This document shows positions 10,396 to 19,135 of a stretch of DNA of 64,000 nucleotides, piece after piece. The position numbers were made by a program, and so were the translations under genes. This DNA is from CAJBLF01 sp964430205 (GTDB lineage Bacteria > Patescibacteriota > Gracilibacteria > Absconditabacterales > Absconditicoccaceae). The notes under the pieces were generated by a model. That model had not been told where the DNA came from. It worked only from the letters and a program-made list of their open reading frames with translations, and did not search any database. The stretch lies in NCBI GenBank assembly GCA_964430205.1, contig CAYSER010000003.1, forward strand, positions 1 through 64,000, written 5' to 3'. The stretch's first letter is position 1; every line of letters begins with the position of its first letter.

Positions 10396-11238
10396 ATGAA
10401 AAAACTTTTCCGGACATTGATCATTATCCTGCTGCTTCTCGGCGGAGGATTCATGTTCGTGCTCAAAAACCCTTCATTTCCGCTTTCTACCCAAATCCTG
10501 GATGCGATAGGGATCTCCACTAAGCAGGATACGCTCAGCACGGGAAAGGAGATAGACCTCAAGGACTGCGTCAGCTACTTCGATGGCTGCAACACCTGCA
10601 CGGTCTCCGGCGGTACGATCGTCGGATGCACCGAGACGGCGTGCACGACCTTCCAAGAGCCGAAATGCCTGCAATATACTTCAGGAACCAGGGATCAGGG
10701 ATCAGGGATAGATCTCTCTACCTGTAAACATTACTTCGATGGCTGCAATACCTGCAGCGTCGGCGATAACGGCCAGACCGCATGTACCCTGATGTACTGC
10801 GAGACCCCAGGACAACCGAAATGCTTAGATAACGAAATCAGTAACCAGGGACAAGGGACCAGTGCTGGAGTAGCGAATCCCGCATCCGTCAAATGTGAAC
10901 AGGACGGCGGCACCTTAGCTATCCAAAAAGACGCTAGCGGCGGAGAATACGGCATGTGCACGTTCCGCGATGGAACAGTTTGCGAGGAACGGGCATACTT
11001 TAGAGGCGAATGCACCAGGAAAGATGGCACTGCCCAAGTCAACGGCGGATCCAGTCCAAGCAATCCATGAGAGGACGCAACCGTCTGCACCATGGAATAT
11101 GCACCGGTCTGCGCAAGCGTCCAAGTGCAATGCATCAAAGCGCCATGTCATCCGATCCAACAGACCTTCGGCAACAGATGCCAAATGAACGCTAACAAGC
11201 TCGCAACCTTCCTGTATGAGGGAGAATGCACTAAATAA
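10396..11238 (+). CDS. secreted cysteine-rich protein with DUF333 and Kazal-like domains
   Basis: 280 residues. N-terminal hydrophobic signal/anchor (residues ~7-23). Two ~35-residue Cys-rich repeats share YFDGCNTC and a downstream PKC (around residues 55-95 and 112-147). Then a DUF333-type module (CEQDGGTLAI, CTFRDGTVCEERAYFRGEC) and, after an in-frame TGA at 11068, a Kazal-like module (CTMEYAPVC, FGNRCQMNANKL, GEC). Kazal domains inhibit serine proteases; here that role is inferred from cysteine spacing. Low-complexity linkers TRDQGSG and NQGQGTS derive from the CAGGGACCAGG word family. TAA at 11236-11238. Confidence 0.8.
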
Positions 11239-11388
11239 CATTCCGGATACCAACGTACAAAACCTCATTCCGGCGTTAAGTCTTGCAGCCGGAATCCAGG
11301 TTGCTTTGTATAGATTCCGGCCGCAATCCGGTGCGCCGGAATGAGGTACGCCGGAATATCCAACTTTTTAGTCGTTTAGTCGTCTATC

Positions 11389-11772
11389 ATGAAAAAGCTT
11401 TTCCGACCTTCAATCGTCATCATCGTCGCAGCCGCGTTATTCGTGGCATACATGGAATATTTCCACAAAGCTCCACAACCGGATATCGACATCAATAGCG
11501 CTGAAGCGCAATATTGCGTTGCACAGAGCGGTGCCATCGTCTTTGAAGGACAAATCGGCAAATGCTATCTGCGCGACGGCACCAAGTGCAAACTCAAGGC
11601 GTTCATGGAGGGTAGCTGTGCGTCTCCATCAGCAGTAAACACTACTCAGAACGCTTCCGTCTCTTCCGGAACGGCCACAGGCGAAACCGCTACGGGAATC
11701 ACGGAGACCGCTATCAAGACTACCGCTACTGGCGCTGACAGCAAGACAACATCGACAGGAGACAAGAAGTAA
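11389..11772 (+). CDS. DUF333-domain small secreted/anchored protein
   Basis: 127 residues, with the same MKKLFR start and hydrophobic N-terminal segment as the gene before it. A single DUF333-like module is visible (YCVAQSGAIVF, CYLRDGTKCKLKAFMEGSC, residues about 42-77), followed by a Ser/Thr/Gly-rich unstructured tail. Probably exported. It follows the Kazal/DUF333 gene in tandem and looks like a shorter relative. DUF333 proteins are widespread envelope or secreted proteins of undefined function. Confidence 0.75.
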   Translation: MKKLFRPSIVIIVAAALFVAYMEYFHKAPQPDIDINSAEAQYCVAQSGAIVFEGQIGKCYLRDGTKCKLKAFMEGSCASPSAVNTTQNASVSSGTATGETATGITETAIKTTATGADSKTTSTGDKK

Positions 11773-11799
11773 CACCAAGTAAGAGGAATATATCCACTA

Positions 11800-11852
11800 G
11801 AAGCTCCCCTGTTAGGGGGAGAAACAAAAGAGGGGGTTGAATCCCCGGCTAA
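11800..11852. repeat. hairpin element of the CCCCT...AGGGG family
   Basis: The sequence around CTCCCCTGTTAGGGGGAG is a perfect short palindrome followed by a GAGGGGGTTGAATCCCC stretch that can form a second hairpin. It lies between the DUF333 gene and the ATPase gene and resembles the elements at 13330-13470. Confidence 0.5.
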
Positions 11853-11877
11853 AGCTCTTTATACCTTTTATGAATAC

Positions 11878-13311
11878 ATGGAACAGATTATCTGACATTC
11901 ATTCCTCGACCAATACTTCGACGAACAGACGATGTCCTTCCACGCCAAGGAATGATGCCGCATCCTCAGGAAGAAATGAACCCCTGGCAATCGGAAACCC
12001 GTGGTCGACGATAAGTCGATGAGCAAGGAAGAGATGAAGGACTTCATCGATAACATATACAAAGAGGTAGAGACCAGGGAAGACAGCGTCATGGAGATCG
12101 ACAGATCCCTCTCCAAGGTGCTGCAACTCGGTCCGTACAGGATCGTCATCGTCCATCCGCCATTGTCGGACGGGCTCGAGATCACCATCGTCAAACCGAT
12201 CAAGAAGCTGACCATAGAGGATTATGACCTGGACAAGGAAATATTCGATATGCTCAGGAATCAGGCCAAAGGTATCTTGATCTCCGGATCGCCCGGCAGC
12301 GGAAAGACTACCTTCGCTCAAGCACTCATCGACCTCTACCACAAAGACGATAAGATCATCAAGACCATCGAGTCGCCTCGCGACCTGCTCGTCTCCGACG
12401 ATATCGTGCAATATAGCTTCACGTACGGGACCCATGATGAAGTAAGGGATATCCTCTTGCTCTCCAGACCCGACTACACCGTCTACGACGAGGTGAGAAA
12501 TAAATCCGATTTCGAATTGTACAAGGACTTGAGACTGACAGGAATAGGATTGGTCGGAGTCATCCATGCGACCAGAGCCGTAGATAGCATCCAAAGATTC
12601 TTGTGAACGATCGAGATGGGTATCATCCCGCAAGTCATCGATACCGTCATCTACATAGATAAGGGAGTCATCCAAGAGATCTATACTCTCCAACTCACCG
12701 TCAAGGTACCAGAAGGCATGGAATCCGAAGACCTCGCAAGACCGGTCATCGTCGTCACCAGCTTCATGACCAAGAACGTCGAATACGAGATCTACACGTT
12801 CGGAGAACAGATCGTCGTGATGCCATTATCAGGGATGAGTGACGAGTGATGAGTGACGAGCAAAGGGAAAACAGCTATCTCAGACTATGCGAAGCATACC
12901 ATCACCCAGAAATTGCAGCAGCTCTTACCCTGCGACTTCCTCATCAAGATCAAAGGATCCTCTACCCTGGACCTGTATGTGCCGGAAGATGCCAAAGGCC
13001 GTATCATCGGCAAGGCCGGAGCGAATATCACCAACCTGGAAAAAGATATGAAACTCAAGATCAACCTCAGGAGCTTCGACGAATTGCCGCTCCTAGACGT
13101 CAAGACCCAAATCCATGCCCAGAAGAAGAATACTTCAGCGGAGATCCTCTTCCCGATGGAATATGCTAACCAGACGATCTGTTTCCTCGTCGAAGACGAG
13201 ATCGCCTACTTCACGGCGGATGCGCGCGGCCAAGTCACCATCAAGAACAAGGAGCTCGCGAAACTGATCTTCAGGAAAGGCTTCGTGATCGTGGATACTA
13301 ATAAACTATAA
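11878..13311 (+). CDS. archaeal-type PilT-family ATPase with KH domain (COG1855-like, PIN domain missing)
   Basis: 477 residues. The N-terminus (DEQTMSFHAKEG...KKGTPG) aligns with the region just after the PIN domain of archaeal COG1855 proteins. Then a VirB11/PilT-type ATPase with Walker A GSPGSGKTT (about residue 137), acidic strand YTVYDEVRNKSDFE and VIHATRAVDSIQRFLG (Gly is TGA), and a KH-type RNA-binding motif RIIGKAGANI (about residue 373). A linker with two consecutive TGA codons at 12847-12852 lies in a GATGAGTGACGA direct repeat. Function unknown; nucleic-acid-linked ATPase inferred. The PIN nuclease domain usual in archaeal relatives is absent, and no ORF for it lies upstream. Confidence 0.85.
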
Positions 13312-13329
13312 CTCCCCCTTTTGTGACAT

Positions 13330-13495
13330 CGTCAAACCCTCCTTCGTTCCTCCCAATCCTCCACCACTTTCGTGGTTCCCCTCCTTTATCAAGGAGGTAA
13401 GGGAGGTCCTAAGTAACAGCGGTCCCCTGAGAAGGGGAAGGGTCCCCGTGCGGGGTAGGGGTTTGCTAAAAAAAATTAAGATAAGTTTTTTTACC
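13330..13495. repeat. cluster of GC-rich hairpins (CCTCC...GGAGG and CCCCTGAGAAGGGG elements)
   Basis: Contains CTCCTTTATCAAGGAG, TCCCCTGAGAAGGGGA and CCCCGTGCGGGG palindromes in a row, then GGTTTG and an A-rich tract with AAGATAAG leading to the pyruvate kinase gene. The second half (13421-13495) matches the minus-strand element at 8598-8689. Confidence 0.65.
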
Positions 13496-13513
13496 TCACT
13501 TAGTGAACATAGT

Positions 13514-14917
13514 ATGAACAATTTCCATTTCGCAAAGATCATCGCCGGCGTAGGACCGACATTAGCCAAAGAGACCGTACTCTCCAAGGTCATCAATATG
13601 GTCGATATCTTCAGGATCTCGCTATCCGGTGGATTCGATGATAACAACAAGAAATATATCGACACGATCATGAAGCTCGACAACAGCAAGACCATCATGA
13701 TGGAAACCAGAGGTGCGGACATCAGGATCAAGAACGTCATGGACATCAAGGTAAAAGCGAGACAGGTCATCGAGATCGAATACAGCGAATACGCACAGGA
13801 ACACGATAAGAAGATTTTTGTCGATGCACCGTTCCTCAAAGAGCTCAAGGTCGGCCAGCTCATCAAGTTCCAGCAAAGCGGCGTCGTGATCAAGATCAAG
13901 TCCAATAAGGAAGTGACCATGTGTGAAGTGGTCGAATGAGGATGGATCATCCAGTTCGATAAGGTATTTTTCCATAATTATGATCTTGATCTTCCATTCT
14001 TGGGCGAAAGAGAGAAGAAGGATATTCTCCGGTGATTGGAATACGGCGTCCATATCTTGGCACCATCGCTCGTCAAAACCAGTGAAGATATCGTGGAGCT
14101 CAAACAGTTCCTCGCGACTAGGAATGCGGACAAGATGAAGATCATCGCAAAGATAGAGACGGAAGAAGCACTTAAGAACATCGATGACATCTTGGACATC
14201 TCCGATGGACTGATCCTCGTCTTCGATAAGATCGAGAAACCGATGAAAGCGATGAAGCTCACCGAAGAGTTGCTCATCAAGAAATGCAAGACGATCGGGA
14301 AACCTGTCATCGTGACCTTCGTAGGCAAATTCGAGAAAAACAACTATCATCTCATCAACGAAACGCAGCTCAAGAGATTCTCCAACCGAGCCGCAGATGC
14401 GTATATGCTCGATACTTTGCTGCAGGAGGACGATCCGCTCAAGGTCATCACTGAGCTCTCTGACGAACTCGATACCTTGGAACTCAAGACCGGCGCTCAT
14501 GAGCTCACGCGTTTCTATGCTAACAACGAATATCTGGTCAGGGACTACATTCTCTATAATGCGCACAGGGCGACCCAGGAAGTCGATGTAAGAGCGCTCG
14601 TGCTCTATACTGAGAATGGCTACTCCGCAAGTAGGCTCTCCAGCCTCAAACCGAAGGTGCCTATCATCGCCTTCACCAAGATCGATGAGAACTACAGATA
14701 CCTCAACATGCTCCGAGGCGTCAGGGGCTACAAGATCTCGCAATCATTCAGCTACGAGAATCTCAAGAGAATCGGAAAAGAGATGATCAGGATTATCTTT
14801 AAGGGCAATATCTCCCTCGACGACAAGATCATCATCGTCCAAGCCAACGAGAATATCACGGATGAGAAGACCGGTATGATCAATGGATTGGAATTGTATA
14901 AATTCAAGAATATATAA
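13514..14917 (+). CDS. pyk: pyruvate kinase, highly divergent
   Basis: 467 residues, normal pyruvate kinase length and domain order. It would convert PEP and ADP to pyruvate and ATP. Conserved pieces: KIIAGVGPTLA at the start, the B-domain (KIFVDAPFLKELKVGQ), the active-site KIE (MKIIAKIETEEAL) and a C-terminal PK_C domain (VRALVLYTENGYSA, KVPIIAFTK). However the magnesium-binding ARGDLG loop is replaced by LILVFDKIEK, TQML by TFVGKF, and the NFSHG loop by ISLSGG. Activity is therefore uncertain; it may be a divergent enzyme or a regulatory pseudoenzyme. The start is the MNNFHF ATG, not the upstream in-frame ATG at 13448, which lies in repeat DNA. Joined across TGA at 13937. Confidence 0.85.
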
Positions 14918-15037
14918 CCATAAGACGGGATACTAATGAGACGGGAGAGACGGATTGAGACGGGAGAATTGAGAATTGAGAATTGAAAATTGAGAATTGA
15001 AAATTAAAAATTGAAAATTAAACATGATATAAAGAGG

Positions 15038-15062
15038 AATCGGCTGGATGGCCGATTTTTTT
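15038..15062 (+). terminator. rho-independent terminator after pyk
   Basis: Stem AATCGGC/GCCGATT with loop TGGAT followed by a run of T. The surrounding ~40 bp, from CATGATATAAAGAGG through the T-run, recurs almost unchanged on the minus strand at 39115-39157. Confidence 0.8.
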
Positions 15063-15084
15063 CTTTTATCATCTGTATACGCCT

Positions 15085-15175
15085 CTGTCATCCTGAACAA
15101 ACCTCTGTCATCCTGAACGACGTGAAGGATATAGTGATACCACTCTATTCTTCGACAGACTCAGAATGACACGTC
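15085..15175. repeat. dispersed palindromic repeat (GTCATCCTGAAC ... GAATGAC)
   Basis: Imperfect long palindrome bounded by CTGTCATCCTGAAC (twice) and CAGAATGACAC, with an internal GAAGGATATAGTGAT. A related copy lies at 20795-20870 in opposite orientation. Such elements occur in many unrelated bacterial genomes. Confidence 0.6.
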
Positions 15176-15314
15176 TTTTTATCGAAAAAAACGTTCTCTC
15201 CTCATCTTGTGATACTGTAGATTGGACTATAAGATACGGTAGTCGATTTTGCACGATACAACCTATTTTTCGGCGATATTTTTTTAACGACTTTTCTCTT
15301 GCAAATACTCGATG

Positions 15315-15363
15315 ATACTATATATAGTGCCTACGAAATACATCATACCACAATATCTTGTAT
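15315..15363 (+). promoter_or_regulatory. tandem NrdR boxes upstream of nrdD
   Basis: Two palindromes match the NrdR repressor consensus ACACWATATATWGTGT: ATACTATATATAGTGC (15315-15330) and CCACAATATCTTGTAT (15348-15363). Their centres (about 15322.5 and 15355.5) are 33 bp apart, close to three helical turns, which is the usual arrangement for NrdR operators. They lie about 95-140 bp upstream of the nrdD start, so nrdD is probably under NrdR/dATP control. The nrdR gene itself is not in the window. Confidence 0.75.
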
Positions 15364-15455
15364 ATTCTACATTGTTTCGCAAAATTGTAAATACTAAAAG
15401 AAACCAAAAAAAACTACCAAATATCCTTTTATCATATTAAGCGGAATTTGTAATT

Positions 15456-17666
15456 ATGGCTATCTACAAAGTCAGGAAAAGGAATTGAGCGATCATCGAC
15501 TTTGATATCTCCAAGATCGAACAGGCTATCCAAAAAGCGGTCGAAGCGGTCGGCGGAACGGATCTAAAGGACGTCCCTGCGCTTGCCAAGAAAGTCGGCA
15601 AAGAGGTAGAGAAGAAGGTCGGTAAAGAGATCCCTAGCGTAGAAGCCATCCAGGACACGGTAGAAGAGGTATTGATCAAGGAAGGACATGATAGCGTCGC
15701 CAAAGCATACATCCTCTATCGCCAGAAAAGATCAGAATCCAGGGCGCAAGAGAATGTCGTCGTCGAAGTGGGCAAGACCATGGACGAATATTTGGATCAG
15801 AGTGATCGGAGAGTGAACGCAAATAGTAATCAGGGATATTCTTTGTGAGGATTGATCCTCAATATCTCAGGCAAGGTCATCGCCAATTACCGGCTCAGCC
15901 ATGTCTATCCCAATGAGATCGGGAATGCTCATAGGACAGGCGATTTCCATATCCACGATCTGGATATGTTCTCCGGCTATTGTGCAGGGCGGAGCTTGAG
16001 ACAGCTGCTCGAGGAAGGGTTCAATGGCCTCAGCAACAGGGTGCAATCTGCGCCCCCAAAGAATCTCCAATCCGCCGTCAACCAGATGATCAACTTCCTA
16101 GGGACGCTACAGAACGAACGGGCGGGAGCGCAAGCATTCTCTTCCTTCGACACCTACCTAGCGCCATTCGTCCACAAATACAAGGTCCAGCTCGAGAAAG
16201 AGCTCGATGAACTGAACGTGCAGTTCGCCACCCCTGAAGCCAAAAAACAACATATCGACACGAAGACCTACAAATACGTCACCCAGCAGATGCAGAACTT
16301 CATCTTCGGATTGAATGTCCCTTCACGCTGGGGAACCCAGACGCCATTTACCAATATCACGCTCGATCGGACCTGCCCTGACGATCTCAAAGAGAAAGCA
16401 TTGATGCTCGGGGGAATAGAAGAAGGCTATTATCCCAAGAAATTCTGAGAGCTCGAAGATGAGATGAAGCTCATCAATAGGGTTCTCATCGAGGTATATA
16501 CTGCAGGAGACCGGACCGGATCCGTTTTCACCTTCCCTATCCCGACCTACAACGTCACGGAAGATTTCCCATGGGATGACCCGGATATCGACCTCTTATT
16601 CGAGATGACCGCAAAGTACGGGATCCCCTACTTCCAGAACTTCGTAGGCTCTCAATTCAAAGTGATTAAAGACAAAGACGGAACTATCAAGAAAGTCGAT
16701 AACCCTGATGCCTATAAGCCAGGCGCTGTCAGATCGATGTGCTGCAGACTCCAGCTCGATCTCACCCAGCTCGAGAAAAGATGAGGAGGACTCTTCTGAT
16801 CAGCAGAGATGACCGGTTCCATCGGTGTCGTAACGCTCAATATGGCAAGGATCGGCTACACCTTCAAGAACGACAAGGAAGGATTCAAGAACCAGGTTCG
16901 CTATCTCATGAGCCTAGCCAAGACCTCACTCGAACTCAAGAGGAAGGAGATCACTAAGCGATTGGAAGCAGGTCTCTATCCGTATACCAAGAGATACCTC
17001 CATTCGTTCAGGAACCACTTCTCCACTATCGGACTCAATGGCATGAACGAAGCGATCCTCAACTTCACGAACGGCAAGGAAGATATCACTTCAGATCGAG
17101 GCAAGAAATTCGCCGTAGAGATCCTCGATTTCATGAGAGAGATCCTCAAGTGATACCAGGAAGAGACCGGAAATCTCTACAACCTCGAAGCTACGCCTGC
17201 AGAAGGCACTACCTATAGATTCGCAAAAGAGGATAAGAAACAGATCCCGAATATCATCCAAGCAGGAACCGACGAAGCACCATATTATACCAATTCCACT
17301 CAGCTTCCGGTAGGCTATACCGACGATCCGTTCGAAGCGCTCGAACAGCAGAACGAACTCCAATGCAAATACACCTGAGGTACCGTTCTTCATCTGTACA
17401 TGGGAGAAAGGCTCTCCGATGCTCAGACCTGCAAGAATCTCGTCAGGAAAGTCATCTCCAACTATCAGCTCCCGTATATCACTATCTCGCCTGTCTTTTC
17501 CATCTGCCCTAAACACGGGTATATCGTAGGAGAGCACGACTACTGTCCGAAATGCGATAAGGAGCTCGGCTACGAAGGAGCTGAATTCAATCTCGATATC
17601 AGAAAAAAACATACCTCAGATCCAGAGAAACTCAGGATCATCAACGAGAAGAAGATACACTTCTAA
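15456..17666 (+). CDS. nrdD: anaerobic (class III) ribonucleoside-triphosphate reductase NrdD, lacking the C-terminal glycyl-radical domain
   Basis: 736 residues. N-terminal ATP-cone (IYKVRKRNGAIIDFD; about 3-100), then the NrdD catalytic barrel with HIHDLDMFSGYCAG, the catalytic cysteine segment CCRLQLDL (about residue 428) and RGGGLFGSAEMTGSIGVV. Zinc-site cysteines are seen near the C-terminus (CPKHGY ... CPKC, about 684-702). The chain then stops at TAA after NEKKIHF, without the RxxGY radical loop; that loop is encoded in the next ORF (17766-17993). Several conserved glycines are TGA. With nrdG it reduces ribonucleotides to deoxyribonucleotides without oxygen. Preceded by NrdR boxes. Confidence 0.92.
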
Positions 17667-17675
17667 CCAGAAGAC

Positions 17676-17716
17676 AGGCATCAGGTGTCAGGTTCCTGGT
17701 CCCTGGTCTCTGATCA
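17676..17716. repeat. CAGGTTCCTGGTCCCTGG word array between the two nrdD parts
   Basis: Short run of GACAGGCATCAGG, CAGGTTCCTGG, TCCCTGG and TCTCTGAT words, the reverse-complement form of the CAGGGACCAGGAAC family that occurs inside leuS. It sits exactly at the break between NrdD and its glycyl-radical domain. Confidence 0.65.
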
Positions 17717-17765
17717 TTGGTACTATCGAAGCCAAATACCTTTTTATCTTCATGACAGCAGCGCC

Positions 17766-17993
17766 ATGCCAACATTCACCAACAAGGAAGGAAAAGAAGT
17801 CTACAGGACCCCATGCCAGGTATTCACTCGCGTAATGGGATACCTCAGACCCGTAAGTCACTACAACATCGGCAAGAAATCCGAATTCTACAGCAGGAAG
17901 TATTTCGATGAGCAGAAGAGCGCTAACTCTACGTTCATCAGAAACTTCGCGCCGCAAGTTTTCGTAGGCGGAGGTGCATGCGGATGCAACTAA
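17766..17993 (+). CDS. separately encoded NrdD glycyl-radical domain
   Basis: 75 residues. Contains RTPCQVFTRVMGYLRP, i.e. the RVxGY glycyl-radical loop, followed by the conserved NIGKKSEFYSRKYF tail typical of the C-terminus of class III ribonucleotide reductases, and ends in a glycine/cysteine-rich GGGACGCN. The parent nrdD ends 99 bp upstream. The ORF could start further upstream (in-frame ATG 17685), but that stretch is repeat DNA; 17766 (MPTFTNKEGKEV) is chosen because homology begins there. It would have to dock onto NrdD in trans, as GrcA (YfiD) does for pyruvate formate-lyase, to give a functional enzyme. Confidence 0.85.
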   Translation: MPTFTNKEGKEVYRTPCQVFTRVMGYLRPVSHYNIGKKSEFYSRKYFDEQKSANSTFIRNFAPQVFVGGGACGCN

Positions 17994-18060
17994 GACGACG
18001 AACAACGAGCAACGAACAACTAACCATTACTAACTAATAAATTTTCGTAGTCATATGCCG

Positions 18061-18107
18061 AAGTAAAGTCAAACGAGGCGCGTCAGCGCCTTCCGGAAAC
18101 TTTACTT
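18061..18107 (+). terminator. nested hairpin / likely terminator
   Basis: Outer arms AAGTAAAGT (18061-18069) and ACTTTACTT (18099-18107) enclose an inner GGCGC-GTCA-GCGCC hairpin (18077-18090) and a TTCCGGAA palindrome; a T-rich tract follows. Located between the glycyl-radical ORF and the HD phosphohydrolase. Confidence 0.6.
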
Positions 18108-18130
18108 TTTATGTATCTTACCGATCGCTG

Positions 18131-19105
18131 ATGCACTATCATGATCCGGTCTATGGCGACGTCGAGATCGATGAACCGGTCATCCTGGATATCATCTCTT
18201 GTCCGTCGTTCCAAAGGCTTAAATGAATCGATCAGTCATGATATTTTGAGCCATTCTACCCCTGATGCTCGTTTAAACGCTTCGAGCATTCTGTCGGTGT
18301 CTATCTCCTGCTCAAGGCCTATGGAGCACCGATAGATGAACAGATCGCGTGACTGATCCATGACATCTCTCATGGTACGTTTTCACATTGTCTCGATTAT
18401 GTCTTCGACGAAGGCGACCAAAAAAAACAGGATCACCAAGATGCTATCTTCAATGAGTTCGTGATGCAGACGGAAATCCCTGATATCTTGGTGAAACATA
18501 GCATCAATATCTACGCTGTGCTGGACGAACCCACGCATCCCCTCAAGGAGAATGACCTGCCTGATCTCTGCGCTGATAGGATAGATTATTCGCTGCGTAC
18601 CATGGTGCATTTCGATAAGCTTCCTGTGGATAGTATCCTCGGCCACCTCAAAGCCAAGAACGCTACACGATATTTCGATGAACTGGAAGCGGCGAAGACC
18701 TTTGCAGAGATGTTCAAGAGGATCAACGACGTCTACTTCTCCGGCATAGAATCAGCTATCATGTTCCAGACCGTCGCTGATCTGTGTAGGCATGCACGGA
18801 AATCATGATACGTAGAGAAAGAGGATTTCTATACGACCGATGACCAAGTATTAACCAAGATAAAGCTCCATATCGACAGAGATCCACAGCTCGAGCTCTA
18901 CCGACAACGCATGAATAATGTCATCGGATGCAGCCACTCCCCTGAAGATTTCGACACTCGCATCTTCTGCAAAAATAGGGTCACCGATCCTTTGGTAGAA
19001 GCGAATGGCGAGCTTGTCAGGCTTTCTGCTCTTGATACGGCATGGAAAGAGACTATACATGGCACTCATGCTCCCAAGGAATATTTCCTCAAGTTCGACA
19101 GATAA
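18131..19105 (+). CDS. HD-superfamily phosphohydrolase (SAMHD1/dGTPase-like, COG1078-like)
   Basis: 324 residues. HD-domain metal ligands are visible: RFEHSVGV, then GLIHDISHGTFSH (H and HD, about residues 58-95) and a later D in CADRIDYSL. This motif set is that of COG1078/SAMHD1-type enzymes, which hydrolyse dNTPs to deoxynucleosides and triphosphate; substrate here is inferred. Placement between nrdD and nrdG fits a role in balancing dNTP pools. TGA glycines occur within the active-site region (LKGIDQSGYFE and AGLIHD). Starts at ATG 18131 shortly after a hairpin; 30 bp before nrdG. Confidence 0.87.
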
Positions 19106-19135
19106 CCATCTTTTTATCTCCCCACATCCTCTCTC

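Larger units (their letters stand above)
14918..15455. other. 538-bp intergenic region: word array, terminator, dispersed repeat, NrdR operator
   Basis: Holds a GAGAATTGAAAATTG word array (14964-15022), a terminator (15038-15062), a copy of the TCATCCTGAAC palindromic repeat (15085-15175), and then an AT-rich promoter region with two NrdR-type boxes before nrdD. The last 60 bp are very A-rich. No gene seen. Confidence 0.75.

Noticed and set aside
11899..12693. 264-residue minus ORF
   Set aside because: Antisense to the Walker-A-containing ATPase gene; no independent motif.
13448..13513. Upstream start of pyruvate kinase at 13448
   Set aside because: The extra 22 residues come from the GC-rich hairpin element; homology starts at MNNFHFAKII.
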